A stretch of DNA of 64,000 nt from Glandiceps talaboti (Eukaryota; Hemichordata; Enteropneusta; Spengelidae). The translations under genes were made by a program, and so were the position numbers. Each line of letters begins with the position of its first letter. The stretch's first letter is position 1. Positions 1-13,824 of this stretch are shown here, piece after piece. The DNA lies in the NCBI RefSeq assembly GCF_964340395.1, contig NC_135550.1:12389408-12453407 (forward strand). The letters run 5' to 3'. A model generated the notes under the pieces. It had not been told where the DNA came from and did not search any database. It saw nothing but the letters and a program-made list of their open reading frames with translations.

Positions 1-3000
1 CTGGAATATATTGTAGTTGTTTGACGCCAACAACGGACTTCTAATTCATAAAGGCTCTCACAAGCGAAAAAAAAGATGAACTTTCTTCCTAACGAATTCA
101 ATGTTACGAAGAGTAATGTGTAAACTCAGAAACAAAGACGCTAACAAGAAAACACATCTTAAAATGTATGCAACTCTAATTAAACACCAAACGTATAATT
201 ATTGTGACAAATACACACACTCGAATAATCAGGTAGAAAGTTCAGTTTAATAACCGACAAGGGGAAATTGAGGGCGCCGTGATAAAATATGTCTAATGAC
301 TTGAATAACTCTCACAAGTGTGAAAACTGATTCCGCCAAGGAAACCCTGACACAAAGTTGGACCACAAGTTGTCCAGGCACCAACTCATACACCTTGTGT
401 TGTAGTACCAATTACAACTATCCGAGGACAATTTTACTCGTCCCCAGCCATCGCCTCCTCTGTGTTTCATCATCACCTTAACGTTGAGATTTTGTGCTAT
501 CAGATTATCTTCTTTCAATAATCTAAATTCCTGGAAACATGCATGTCAAACTGATATATATCCGAGCTGACAAATCAAAGGAGGTAAAAAGTGACAACGC
601 AGATAACACCTTCCTGTTAGTAATTAGGCAACTATTGTACTCCTGTTTTAAGGGCTTGTAATATGTTTGTGTGGAATACATCCACGTGGCAATGATCACT
701 GCAGGTGTTCACTCTTATTGCTTTGAGAAATGTAGCATTTCAAAGGCTATGTGTACATGTGCTGACTGGATATGCCTTTATATATGCAATTCCTGGGGGA
801 ATGACGTAAATATATTCGAAGAAAGCGGATAAAGAGGACTATTGCGGCATATAAGAATGGTATTCATTTCATTCCACTTTGTCACTGACTTGTCGGAGGT
901 TATAAAACATTTCTGTTCCATTTTCTGTCTCTATTGAAATATATCTTTCACAGTTGTCATTGTGGCCAAGTTCCTTTCAATGTTGGTTTTCATAAACGTG
1001 AGATGAGGGTGAAATTCTACGGAAGTGCGGGAAGGCATATGTTTTGAATCATGCGCTCCATTTTCCTCAAGTTATTTAGATAGTAGTAGATCTTTGTGTA
1101 TGTTTACAAATGTATACAATTGGTGATTTGGGAGAGACCTGGCATGTTGGTCAAGGTCAAGTGCATTGTAGTATAAACGACTGCTATTTCTGCTAGTCGG
1201 GTATTTTACACTTACAAGTTATTACAGAGCATAATTATGATAATTATTGTTCTGTCGTCACAAATCGGATCATCGCTGTCACATAGCGCGTAGGTTCACC
1301 GTTCATACTGATGTTGGAAAGTGACATACTATTCTTGTAGTTTCAAAAAAAACTAAAACAATACATGCTGAGTATTAACGCAAATGATTGCAGCTATTGG
1401 TTCATGGACTGCAGCTTTATTATGAAATCAAAATGGGTGGACTCATCTCCTCGTATTCTTCTTTTGAATACAACTTCTTTGATATTGATGCCAGAATGAC
1501 GTGATCGTCACTATCTCTTCACGTTCGCTAATGTTGGAAGGTCTCTAAGCCACAAGTGATTAAAATATGTTCGCAATCAATATTGGACGGCTTCGTAATC
1601 ACATGTAAATCACCGCATGCAGGTAATATCGCTACGTGCTAGCAAGACATATTGCATTTTCAACTATTACAAGTTTTCTTAAAATTATTTATGATAACTG
1701 AACAGGTTACACTTGGCATGCGTCCCACGATTTCTATAAGTGGATTTTACCATACGAACCGGGATCAACCTCAAGAGGGACATCATCAGCATGTAGGAAA
1801 CATTGGCTATCAATAAATCAACGTAGCTCATGCGATCTCGTTAACATTAACAACGTATAAACAGGGAGAGAGGAAAAATATCAGGTCTGAAAATGAGCTC
1901 AATTTAGACTCCAGGCGTGGAGTGTAGAACGCCTCAGCACAGCAAGCAAGCAAGCAAGCAAGCAAGCTCACCTTTACGGATACAAAGTACTTTTAGAAAG
2001 GTATACAATGGATGGCATAACATACGTAGGTTAATCTATCATCATAATTCATAGTTCCATGTAATAAAGTCACCTACTTACAATACTACATTAGTTACAT
2101 ATGGGCAAACCCCAGTTCACCTTTTGCAGTTACTTTGTCTATCTATAAGTGTGATCTATATTGATAACCCATAACTAAATATTTCATTGATTGATTGATT
2201 GATTGATTCAGCGATATTAGTTTCTATGTCACGTTCACTGCTGGATACGATGTAAATGTACTACTCCCTCTGTAGAGATGACCTCCGTCCCATGAAAAAT
2301 CAATTTGCAACTTAATGTTTTGATCAGAAAAGACACGTACGTACGCGTACAATGTCTTTTGTTAATAAGACCATTAACTATTGATGTAGACACCCCAGAA
2401 AGAATACTAATTTCAGATCATTTTAATCAATCATTCATATTTTGTAATAACATTCTGCCATTATATAATATATAATATGGTGACATTAATACTACAACCA
2501 TTGTACCATATTTCGGGTGAAACATCGATCGTATGCTTTATAATAATTATTCTAAAAAAAGAAGATATTCAAATGTTCTCTCCTGTGCAATTCCGTTACT
2601 ACCCTCAACTTTCACAGAACAACGCCTGTTGTACTTTTAATAGTATCTGTCATTGTCATTTTTGTCGTTTTATCATTAAAATATATCACATTGTGTTTTT
2701 TTATTGGTAACACAAAAAAATTCCAAAACGTTTTGTTGTAGTAATTATCTATCTTCAAGTTGCCATTTGACGAGAAGCCGATAGTTCTTCCAAAGGTGTC
2801 TCTCATATTTCGCGATGTTGCTATATTTTTATTCGTCTCACAAACAATTCAAAAACGTATTAGGCCATTATTCATGCATTTTTAAATGATTCATCAGAGA
2901 GATATTTTAAAGTGTATATATATTTCACGAAGTGAGTATATTTGTCTCTTCACATCGCATAGTTTTAACGATTTATGATAAGAAGGTTAAAACATATTTC

Positions 3001-3869
3001 GATTGTTTTGTATTAATAGCTCAGAAAAAAATCTAAAACGTATTGGCCATTATTGATTTTCTTGCATTTTAATTGATTGACATGCCTGTAGATATCTGAA
3101 GTATATTTCACAATGTTGCAATATTTGTTTGTAAGTGAACTTGACTGTTCAAGTCAAACATCAATTATTGCATTAACAAAAAGACTTTTGCCGACTCAGG
3201 TGCGTATAATCATAAGTAACCATCTGGCGTATATTACACTAATATATCATCTCATACGTAGTTCAAACTTTCAAAAAGTATACACATGGTGTTTGAAGAG
3301 AGAAATGTGTGGTATTAGCTACAATTACCGACTACTTATCGAAATATCAATAACTTACGCCTCCTGTCCATATGGTCCAATTGGCTTAAAGGAGAGCATT
3401 AAAGTTAGTGTACAACAGCTATCCATTTTAGTACTGTTGGAAGTCTTTCCGTAGTAAAAGTGCAAGACGCTGGCAATCAGGCCGGTGAAGTGTATGAAGG
3501 TACATTAAGAACAAGAACAACAGACGTAGTTTAACATTTGATCAATTTGAAATTGTTCCTTTTGTACAAACAACTCGATGGTGTGTGAAGCTTACCTCTT
3601 GCATCAAATATTTTTTTTTTCCGATACATACATCTATGATGCTCTACAGTTGCAATCAAACAATGTCGTTGTCTGATCGACTAACCTTTGAATGTCAGTC
3701 CGATTTTATCAGTATACCCAATTCACTCTTGAATGCAATCCTGTGGTGGTGTTATTGGCACCTCACTTGCTATTGTAACTGCTCCGTACAGAATCTACTA
3801 CTGGAATGTTATTACCATTTGTTCAGCACTTTGCCGTCAACAGACTGAGGATTTGATGTTATCAGTGCA
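1..3869. other. Non-coding, no gene seen
   Basis: AT-rich sequence with only short, unconvincing ORFs. Small simple repeats are an (AAGC)n tract near 1941-1968 and an (ATTG)n tract near 2188-2209. No TIR element, RNA gene or convincing exon was found on either strand. Confidence 0.6.
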
Positions 3870-4402
3870 ATCTAATTGTTATCACTATGAACCCAATTCG
3901 CTATTGAATGGCAATCTAATGTTATCATTACGTACCTAACTCATTATCGAATGGCAATCTAACGTTATCTCTATGAACCTAACTCGTTACTTAAAAGGAA
4001 AGCTAACGTTTCATTACATACCTAACTCATTACTGAATGGCAATGTTATCAATATGAACCCAACTCGCTGTTGAATGGCTATATAATATTTATCACTACG
4101 AACCTAACTCGGTACTAAATGGTAATCTAATGTCATCATTACGTACCGAACTCGCTACTGACTGGCAATGTAATGTCAATACTACGTACCTAACTCGATA
4201 CTGAATGACAATCTAATTTTATTGTTAAGTACCTAAAGTACCTAACTCGCTACTGACTGGCATTGTAATGTCAACACTACGTACCTAACTCGATACTGAA
4301 TGGCTATCTAATGTTATCATTAAGTACCTAACTCGCTACTGAATGGCAATGTAATGTCGATACTACGTACCTAACTCGATACTGAATAGCAATCTAATAT
4401 AA
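3870..4402. repeat. 43-bp minisatellite, about 12 degenerate copies
   Basis: Repeated units follow the pattern CCTAACTCGATACTGAATGG followed by a variable CNATNTAATGTNATCNNTANGTA part. Counting two adjacent right-hand units gives 43 bases each. Copies on the left are more diverged, and weak similarity reaches back to about 3700. One unit contains an internal duplication (AAGTACCTAAAGTACCTAA near 4231-4250). Confidence 0.8.
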
Positions 4403-6113
4403 TCTAACAGCAATCCTGTTTAAAAGAAAGTGTTTTATCTTGTTTCAGAATGGCATTCTATTTTGCATTCCACACACAGGTAATGAACGGCTACATTAAC
4501 GTTAACTTCCATCTGAATTCAATGTATGTAAAGCACGGTTGGATGCAGAAAGCTGATATATTGAGTTTCCATGCAAAAATAAGATTTGCCGTAAGCCAAA
4601 GACTTCCTGTGATGCAAAGGATTGTAGGAGTAAAACAACCATATATATAAAGCCAAGAGAACGTCCAAACACATTACATACAATAAAGACCCCATGCATT
4701 TCATCAATTGCTGCTATTCATTACCCTGTAAGTCATCATTGAATGTGTAACAGATATAGTGTATTTGAGTAAGGCTGAACAAACGAGTGTATGTATGGTT
4801 ATATTATATTTATTCTTGTGAATCGACTTCCACAATGTTCAACCCCTTTGTTGGCAATGACATATAATATAACATCTATACAGTTGTATAGAATTTCTAT
4901 AAAATGAAGCCTTTGTCGTAGACACATACACATACCTATATAACACGTTAGGTTGGCATGAAGGTTATTAACGTTGGGATGTGCAGCTAAACAGTGTAAT
5001 GTTCAAGATGAGGTGCACTTTCTTTGGCCTATGTTTACTACTCATTATACCATGCATAAGCCAAAAATATGGAATATATACTCTGGTCGTTCTACGTCAC
5101 GAGAACGCGCGTCTATATATGTCACGACAACGCCTGTCTACATCACTGCTTCTGCTGTGTTCGAAATATGAGTCAAAAAGTTCAAAATTGTCACTATTTC
5201 CCCCTATTATTGTTTTGATACTACTGGCGGTGGTATACTTATCTGTTATTTTCCAATATTTTGCTTCATTCAGCCGGAAAATTTCGTGGCCTAAGGATTG
5301 TCACTACGAGTTGCCCTCAGGTCACTCGTAATTTCCTTGGCTGAACGAAGAAAAATATTGGGGAATGACATCTAAATATTCCATAAATAAAGACAGGATA
5401 GAGGCACTAAGCCTTCAATATTTTCTGCTGACTCTGTCGTCAAATCTCCAAGGTTATACTTTTTGGTGAACATGGCGGATAAACGAGTCAACTCTTCAAA
5501 ACTTAGCATGAGAGATTTGAACTTTATTGAAATTCATGACAATAACAGACAAATGACCTGGAATATAAACAAGGGCCAGGTTTAATTTGAATAATTCCAT
5601 AATTGTATACGCAAAAACATAAACCTTTTGACCTTTGAAACTGAGAATGAACGTCAGAATCAGTAAAAATCTAACGTTAAACATTTTTCTCAAGATTAAA
5701 TACGTCTTTATCTTATTCTTACTCAAGGCCCACTCAAGGCACTATTAAAAAATGAATGACGTGCTGTTGTGTCATGAGATAGGGCGGTGAGATAAACCAA
5801 CAGAACATGAGATTTAAGGCAGTACCTTTTATTTCTATGTTTCTCCCCTGCAATTAATTCTTCAATTGAGCGAAATATGTTTTTGAAAAAGTCGACACCT
5901 TCTATTGCAGGATCAGGAAAAAGGGTTGCTGTAAGATGGCGACCGGACAAGCGCTAGTATCTGAGCGAATATTCTAGTTCTTTGCTGAAATTCGGGACCT
6001 TTAATAAAATAGATGGCTCACAGTTTCCTTCTGACTTTAATTTTCATTTCTATGTCATTCACACTCTGTTCAAAGTACGATTATGAATTGAATTTATATC
6101 CAACATATACGCC
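4403..6113. other. Non-coding, no gene seen
   Basis: AT-rich spacer. Overlapping ORFs on both strands (4450-4700, 4974-5331, 5496-5950) show no motif, codon bias or splice context that stands out. A 31-base segment at 4449-4479 has an acceptor-like left edge and donor-like right edge but is too short to support. Confidence 0.5.
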
Positions 6114-6116
6114 TAA

Positions 6117-6491
6117 GGCCAAAACAAAAAGTTGTTTGGTTCCGGTTACTCGACCCCACCTAATTTTTCACTGCCGACCCTAAACTACTTTTAAATATTC
6201 GAGAGAAAAAAGAAGAAAATCGCGAAAATTGTGAAGTCTCGCAAGAAATAGTGGATGCGGAAAATGACATCAAAATGACTATATAACACTGTTCTTCCAA
6301 TCTATAATGGCAGTACATCTGATGAGAAGAAACCAATAACACAGAGACCATATGGAAAACAACGGAAAACATAACTACCTGAACTAGACACTCACATATG
6401 AAAAAAAAATTCAAAAAATAAAATAAAAAATCTACCTACCCCACCTATTCTAAAATTGAATGTAATCGGAACCACACATTTTTTTTACGCC
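6117..6491. mobile_element. MITE family A, copy 1 (375 bp, TWA target duplication)
   Basis: The ends are inverted: left GGCCAAAACAAAAAG then TTGTTTGGTTCCGGTTAC; right, reverse-complemented, GGCGTAAAAAAAATG then TGTGGTTCCGATTACA. It is flanked by TAA on both sides (6114-6116 and 6492-6494). The inside has no ORF of transposase size. A second copy of nearly identical length lies at 9753-10128. A 3-bp TWA duplication with G-rich termini is typical of PIF/Harbinger-derived non-autonomous elements, so that superfamily is inferred. Confidence 0.8.
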
Positions 6492-6494
6492 TAA

Positions 6495-7538
6495 ACTGCC
6501 TTTTTAAATCCAATCTTTTTAACCGTTCGACCCATCATTTTTTAGCTGCAATGATGAGAAACACAGAAATATGAAGGTTCACCTTAATAAAGAGTCTTTG
6601 TCATAGAGATCTTTATAGACTACCAACGTTGCTGCCCTCATTCAGCAATGCACTGCAGCCACAGAAGTAACTCAATCAGTCTAAGTCCTTTCCCAAAGCA
6701 GATTGCGATAATATTTATGGATAAACATCCATTTGAAAAGACTTATTAAGGGATGTTAAATCACATTTTATTCACCACAATGCCAGCTATTTTCAAACTC
6801 ACGTATTTAACTTTACTGAATGCACGAAAATGAAGCTGACTGTTGGTTTTTAGTAGGATTGAATTATATCAATTATTGTACAAGGTCTGATCAAACTTCT
6901 GCGTTATCTCTTTAATGTGTGTTTTTTTCAGCTGTTGAATTGGATTCCATTATTTAATGATGTATTCAAAGTCAGACTAACCCCGTTATACTGCGTTAAC
7001 ACAATTTAGAGCCCCGTCACGTCATGTGATGCACAAAGCATAGATTCTTATAGTGTTTTTATGTGATTTGCTTAAAGTTGAATGTTCACGTGTATAATGA
7101 TAATACAGAGGTCATTTGCCCATACACAGACATTGGTCTAACATAAACATCATCAAATAATAGTGTTATATTTGAGCAATTTGTCGTTATGGACGAAAAT
7201 GATTGTCGAAGGAAAATAACAATGATAAATATTTTTGTGCAGTTTTTTTCCCTTGACAGTATATATAAAACTAAGACTTTACATAATTCTTAGCAATATA
7301 TTCATCTATGGATATAAAATGTAAATTGTAAACAAATAAATCTGAAAAATGACATTGTGTTTTTTATTATCATATTGACACTATACAGGAACAAAACACA
7401 TTTCTAAGTTTGTGGGATAAAAGCGGAATGATCATAAATAATTCTCATTGGAAAAGACGCTTTGTTATTTTGCTATTTGAAAATTTGGTTTGGACCTATC
7501 TTGGACCTTTGTCATGAGTATTTCTCTTGTTTTGTGAG
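6495..7538. other. Non-coding, no gene seen
   Basis: AT-rich spacer without a supported gene or repeat family. Confidence 0.5.
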
Positions 7539-7560
7539 TGGCTCAGGTGGGTAGGGCTCT
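7539..7560 (+). other. tRNA D-arm-like segment (possible SINE head)
   Basis: TGGCTCAGGTGGGTAGGGCT resembles a tRNA D-arm and fits the RNA polymerase III A-box consensus. No B-box (GGTTCGANNCC) follows; the sequence goes straight into a GTAT array. It is therefore at most a truncated tRNA-derived element, not a tRNA gene. Confidence 0.3.
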
Positions 7561-7566
7561 AAAACG

Positions 7567-7583
7567 GTATGTATGTATGTATG

Positions 7584-7615
<32 letters not shown>

Positions 7616-7646
7616 TGTGTGTATGTATGTATGTATGTATGTATGT
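7567..7646. repeat. (GTAT)n microsatellite
   Basis: About 80 bases of GTAT repeats with two single-base interruptions (ATAT, GTGT). Confidence 0.95.
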
Positions 7647-9412
7647 CCACTAAGGATTCGTCACACAGTTAACAGCCTCGCCTTCATAATCATATATTAT
7701 GTTTAACGCTATAAATTGTATCGTTGTGTACGGCATAACATCGTCAATTGTTATTTTGTTACAAGTTATATATATATATTTATATACTATTCATACTCGT
7801 AGTGTACGTTATGACACTGCCTATGTGCTTTGAGCACGGAAACTCTTGAAAATGTATCAAAGGCCAAACGTTCGTAACCTTGTAATATATCCTCGCAATG
7901 GAATTAACAGGGATGAAGAATTAGAGAATTGATGCTTCAAAGCCAAAACAAGTACATGTATCGATGACAGATCGTGATAGTAAATGGACATACCTCATCA
8001 GTGCTTGGTAATGTACATCAATATATCAACACACGTACTCACCTCAACGTTATTTAGTACTGGTGACGCAAACACAAACTTTAGGTGTTTAAATTGAAGG
8101 CTATGTATTCCTGAAAAACATGATGTATGGACCTACGGTGAGCGAGACAGTCTGGCAAACATCACAGATGTGGTGCAAATACAGTTACCGAATGATCATA
8201 TTCAAAGGAATATCATTATTTACAACGTCAATGATATTCCATATGGCCATGTAGATTATTTTTAGCGACTACAAAGGATATTATTTACCGTGTAACGTTT
8301 GGTAAAAAAGACAGCTTTCTCACGTGGCTGCAACCGTATGCTTTTTGTTGGTTCTAGCTCAAATTATAAATAATCACTGATTAGGAGTCCATTATGTTCC
8401 ATTATGCCTATTTGTCCATGTTATGGACAAAAACAAGCTTGATACTCAGCACACATTTGGTTGTTTGATTGACAGCTATGCATTTTCTTTCGCATTTGGG
8501 ACAAATGAAAGTAAACTAATACTCCTAGCTTTTGCACGAATACCTCCGAATATGCGATATATAACATTAATTTAAAATGACGTAAATCTTAGTCTTTGAT
8601 AGGAATGCAGGATTACAGGGCATCGACCTGAAATCGTGCATGCTTTATAAATCTCTTTTAATTGCCTATTCAGTATAGAATGCAAATCTAAATCTGAATT
8701 TAAAAAATGACAATAGTCGAGGAACTATGTCACACATAGTAATACTCAGTATAATGGAAAATAATGGAAAATCAAAAGTTGGTCCCAAATGACAAGTATA
8801 CGAGGTAATGATTTAATTATTTCGGATAAGTGAATTTAACAAGTGACTTAGTTTTTATATGGTGTACTTCTCCAGGTCACAATCTTTCCCCATTGGTATT
8901 GGTAGCTTATCCATCTTTGATTGTGGCGATGTCGTATCGCAAAATTGATGAGGCAAGCTATGTGGATATCATCTATTATCTGCGATGGGAGTAATTATGT
9001 GCCTTTCTTTGGGTCAGCACAGTCAGTCATTAATCAATTCGACTGCCTTGAAAGCTTCCTATTTGAATAGAAGTTATTTCGCTCTGACGTTGGAAATAGT
9101 CATTTGTCAACCACTAATACAGGTCTTCCTTCATCAAATATTAATAACTCGAACGGATTCATCACATTTCATGAGTTAAACAAGCGTAGAGTTGATAACT
9201 AATTCAACATTTCATGTTAGTGTCGAATCGGATATATGTAGTAGTCACGGTGTATAAACACATCGTGTGCCAGACGTCCCAAATATAGGATTTACGTAAT
9301 ACTATCTCATTAAGGTGCAAAATCATTGTCTTTCAAGACAGTTTTCTATTCCTTTCTAATGCAGCTGGTCTGAATAATAAACAGTGATTTATATGTCGAA
9401 TGTCTCCTTAAT
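7647..9412. other. Non-coding, no gene seen
   Basis: AT-rich spacer; no supported ORF, RNA or repeat family recognised. Confidence 0.5.
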
Positions 9413-9690
9413 CTGTATGTATGTATGTATGTATGTATGTATGTATGTATGTATGTATGTATGTATGTATGTATGTATGTATGTATGTATGTATGTATGT
9501 ATGTATGTATGTATGTATGTATGTATGTATGTATGTATGTGTGTGTGTGTGTGTGTGTGTGTTTGTGTGTGTATGTATGTACTATATGTACTATGTGTAT
9601 GTATGTATGTATGTATGTATGTATGTATGTATGTATGTATGTATGTATGTATGTATGTATGTATGTATGTATGTATGTATGTATGTATGG
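9413..9690. repeat. (GTAT)n / (GT)n compound microsatellite
   Basis: A long GTAT run, then a GT run (about 9540-9572), a short ACTATATGTACTATGTG interruption, then a second GTAT run. Open frames through it on both strands (Met-Tyr-Val-Cys or Ile-His-Thr-Tyr periodic) are artefacts of a stop-free tetramer. Confidence 0.97.
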
Positions 9691-9752
9691 TTGTATGTGT
9701 GTTTTCCTGGACGTATTGGCCTGACATTAATTACGTATGTAATATGCATTTA

Positions 9753-10128
9753 GGCCTAGAAATAATAATTGTTTGGTTCCGGTTACCCGACCCCACCTAG
9801 CCATTCACTGCCGACTCTAAACTCCTTTTTACGTATTCGAGGAAAAAATAATAAAATCGCAAAAATTGTGAAGTCTCACGAGAAATAGTGGATGTGGAAA
9901 CTGACATCAACTTAGAAAGACAAAATAAAAATGTTCTTCCAATCTGTAATGGCTGTACATCTGATATGAACAAATAAACAATACAGAGGCAATTTGGAAA
10001 ACAATGGAAAACCTGAACTAGACACTCACACAGAAAAGAATATATAATAAAATAAAATAAAAAATCTACCTACCCTACCTATTCTAAAATTGAGCGAAAT
10101 CGGAACCACACAATTTTTGTAATAGGCC
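9753..10128. mobile_element. MITE family A, copy 2 (376 bp, TTA target duplication)
   Basis: Same family as 6117-6491 and almost the same length. Left end is GGCCTAGAAATAATAATTG then TTTGGTTCCGGTTACC; right end reverse-complemented is GGCCTATTACAAAAATTGTG. TTA flanks both sides (9750-9752, 10129-10131). The inner sequence is shared throughout with copy 1, with scattered substitutions and small indels. Confidence 0.82.
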
Positions 10129-10131
10129 TTA

Positions 10132-12639
10132 ATTATGTGTAGGCATTGTTTTATCAAATTGTTATTAATAAAATTGTTTATGTCATCGACAATCCCGTGT
10201 TGTCATTATTTTGCCATTAACACTGTTTGAATAAATTATAAGAAATAAAATTGGAATGTAATGGACGATTAATGACATGAAACGACAAATATAATGCAAG
10301 AATAATCATCTTTTTTTGGTACGATAAATCTAAGTGGTAAATAATGACTTATTTTAGTGGTTAAAGAGTAAGATTGACAGCATTAGGCCCTTTCTTACAT
10401 TGTGATTAACCTGAGCGGATATACAGATAAATAGATAATAAACGAATGAGCTTATAAAGAAATGAAGAAGAAGATGATTAATGTTGCATAGATAGAAACG
10501 AAGAGTGAGTTACTTTTACATGGCATCGGTTGAAAACGGTGTATTAACCCTGTTATCTCCCTCTGTCTAAATACTATCAATGATAGCAATCGGCCGTTTT
10601 GAATCAGTGGCGAATGACTTGAAAGTTCAATATCCACAATTAGTGTCTTGGGAACCAGTTAAAGAAAAAAACCCCCAAAAAACCGGACTCTGCATTGAAA
10701 ATAAAATGCGATAGCTATCCATTTTCAGGATATTCACATAACAAATGTTTGAATAATACCAGACGCAGTTCATTATCTCCGCAATAGTTTCAGGAGTACT
10801 TTAAGTGCGACCTTTGCTAACCTCAAATCGTAATATCCGTTTCCCTGGGATTTTACAACAGCAGTTTTAATTCGCCTCAGCATTGCTCTGTTATTGTTTT
10901 CTCTTCATGTATTGCTGTACCTGCCAGCAGCAATTAAGACTTATGTCAATATAAATGTTATGTATGAGTTTATGTTTTTAAGGATGAAAACATTTGCTGT
11001 AATGCTGCCAAAATGTTGTCATACAATGCATCTGTGGCGTGTAACTTGACGTAAATTAGATGTTCCAAAAAAAGAAGAAGAAGAAGATAGCCGGTCATTT
11101 ACCTTATCCTCTGCTCATTACATCATGCAATGGTATATAATAGGTTTGAAAGACAGAAAAGGTCAAATTTCTTGCTCTGAAAAGTCAGACGTGAATAAAG
11201 TAGCTCTTATTATATGCGTGTTTTGAGGGCGTTAACCTCTGGATTTATGTCCATAACAAATATGTGCAATGTATTTACTGAGTCCACTTTTTTTTTCAAA
11301 GTAATTTCATGGTTTCACCTACATTGTATACTATGTCATAGACTCGAACCTAAACTCATCATGGAGGTGAAAGCCAGGTGTCACATTTTATCTATTTGCG
11401 GTAGTTACTCTATAACAACTGATACGTATACTGGTAAATTTTCCCATCGCGTCAATGTTTATTTTCTTGCTTGTAATGTTCAACCGTATGTCGAAAAGAC
11501 TAAACACTAATAAGAGTCTGTCAACAAATCGTAAATCTAAACAGCTAGATGTAAATTTTAACGATTCCATATTTGACTAAATGCAATAAACGTGGTTTAA
11601 TGTGTAAAATAAGGTCGACGTTTTCAACTCAATGTAATAAACGCGAGTTAGTTACAAAATACATTTTGTAGGTAATTTTTCAACTGAAAGCTCAAAATAA
11701 AACGAAGTATAAGATCTACTTTAATTGTTAGACTAAACATTTAAAACCAATCCTGTTAATTCAGGAGTTACAACTTAAATGATTTTTGTCTTCAAATACC
11801 CATAACACAAAAATCGCTCTTACAAACACTTCGGTGATTTTGACAATATTTTTATGGCAGTCTTTAATGCCGTGTTTGAGTGATGATTGGTGACATGGAG
11901 ACGCCACGGGCCTTAAATGCATGGAGTCATTGATGGAAACATAAATCACTTTTTACCCTACAGGATGACGGTATAAAAGTATGAGGTTGCAGTAAATTTA
12001 ATGATTTTACGCTAGACTACCTAAAAAGCAATTAAAAGTTTCGTTCTACCATAAAAACGTTCTCGATCCATCTTGTGCATCCAACTGGGCTTTTCATTTT
12101 CTCCATCAAATCATTTGGTTAGAGCTTTATTTTGTACGACGATTGATAACAATCTGTTTGAAATAAATGTTGATAAATCTAAGCGTCATCTGCCTCACTT
12201 GAACGCTCCGTAGTCGTATAGTCAAAAGCACTTAATATCGTCTCCGGGTAACTTATATTGAATATGAAAACTGGTTTATATTCAAAGAAATATACCGTCG
12301 AACTTAAAAGGTTTATAAATTGCTTCTGAGGAGTCGTCGTTTGTTGAGGTACAGTATTACACGGGTGTGACCTCGCTGCCCTGTGATATGGGAGAGACAG
12401 TTTCTTTAAATCAAAAGGTGTAATCAAACCTTCACCTTTAATTTTATAAAGATGATGTATACTTTAATGTATGCTCAATTATCTTAAATTGTTCGAAACG
12501 ACACATGCCTATGTAGGAATTGGCATGTTATGCAAAACAAAATTTCGGTTCAATTTCAACACATCTTCGGTTTTTGACAGTTGTTCCATTCAGTTCTCTT
12601 GGTATTAAAGGATGCAAAAATATGTTCCGTTGTTTATAT
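10132..12639. other. Non-coding, no gene seen
   Basis: AT-rich spacer. ORFs at 11214-11510 and 12179-12427 (minus) show no recognisable domain or gene signals. A short (AAG)n tract lies near 11073-11087. Confidence 0.5.
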
Positions 12640-12987
12640 TGATGATAGGTTTATGTTGTTTGTAGATAGGTGGGCAAGCAGCTGGCATTTGTAGGGTGTG
12701 AGCTAGCAAGGACAAATATACTGTTATGTGGTTGGTAGGCTGAGCTATACTGCGGGTAAGTTTGTATGGGTTGTTAGCTGATATGAGCAGGAAGGGCCAG
12801 TGGTATGGGGCAGATATACAGCAGGTATGCAAGTATGGGCAAGTAGGTTGGTATATAGGTTGGTAGGCTGCACCATATTGCAGGTAAGCTTGTATGGGTT
12901 TGTTGGCTGATATGAGCAGAACGGGTCAGTGGTATGGGGCAGGTTGGCTATGTGGTGTGGTAGGCTAGTATAACTAGATAAACTAGG
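12640..12987. repeat. Tandem duplication, 128-bp period, G/T-rich
   Basis: GGTTGGTAGGCTG at 12730 recurs at 12858, and the following bases (TGCNGGTAAGNTTGTATGGG, then CTGATATGAGCAG, then GGTCAGTGGTATGGGGCAG) recur in the same order. Remnants of the pattern (AGTAGGTTGGTAT and similar) surround it. Confidence 0.75.
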
Positions 12988-13824
12988 TACAAAAAGTATA
13001 CGAAAAGCATACTATTCGACAGTTGAATTATGTAGAAATTTGTTCACTTTTTATGCCAAGTGGTGTTACCTTACTAATCATTATTGTTAAATCTTAGAGG
13101 TGAGGGAATCATAATGATTCTTGCTCATTGGCTTCACTTTTTCATCTTTCATTTCAATGCAGGCCATTATGAATGTACGCTAAGAGTTGTGGCTAATAGG
13201 CCCCTTTCATGACACCTGTGTGACCCCTGAGATATACATCCGGGCATTTGCGATGGTACACGTGATACGGCGCCATCTTGGAACATATCGTCATGAAAGT
13301 CGGCCATTATTCTGAACTCAAATCACTCCTTGTAAAACACAAAATTACCCAGCATAAACCGAACTGTCCAAATCTCCTCTCTTATATCAGACACATGATG
13401 AAATATTTTAAGACAAGGTTAACAACTAATTGCGAAAGGTTTCAAAGAATCAACACATGGGATCACCCAGTCAAGACACATGTCATCTCAAACAACTTTA
13501 AAAGACAACAATTCTGTCATAATTTATCTCTATCTATGTTCCAGACAACTAAAGTGTCAACACTGAAAGTATGCTAATCCTGGGGAAAATAAAGACTTTA
13601 TCAGTATGGTAGGAGGTGCAATATAAAAGGTGTACAGAAGGTCACCTTTCTTTTATTGGATCACGGCTAAGAACACTGATTTTTAAAAAAAGAGAGTAAA
13701 TGCATAGCTGTCTGAGGATCTATGTAATGATATGCAATGATCGAGGTCAATGTGTCCGTTTTTGCACATTTTTCTTCTTCATGTTTTCAGTACTGTGTCA
13801 TAAGTTTCTTTTGTTCTGTTTTAG

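Noticed and set aside
3870-4402. CRISPR-like array (also considered for 24160-25290 and 31512-32302)
   Set aside because: Units are contiguous and degenerate with no unique spacers of constant length; animal-type DNA; these are minisatellites.
4449-4479. 31-base microexon between TTGTTTCAG and GTAATG
   Set aside because: Too short to support; such edge pairs occur by chance at this frequency.
9384-9800. 138-codon ORF with Met-Tyr-Val-Cys periodicity, and similar long ORFs at 29744-30354, 32168-32909, 34165-34561 and 38159-38585
   Set aside because: A GTAT/CATA tetramer has no stop in most frames, so all frames stay open; these are repeat artefacts, not proteins.
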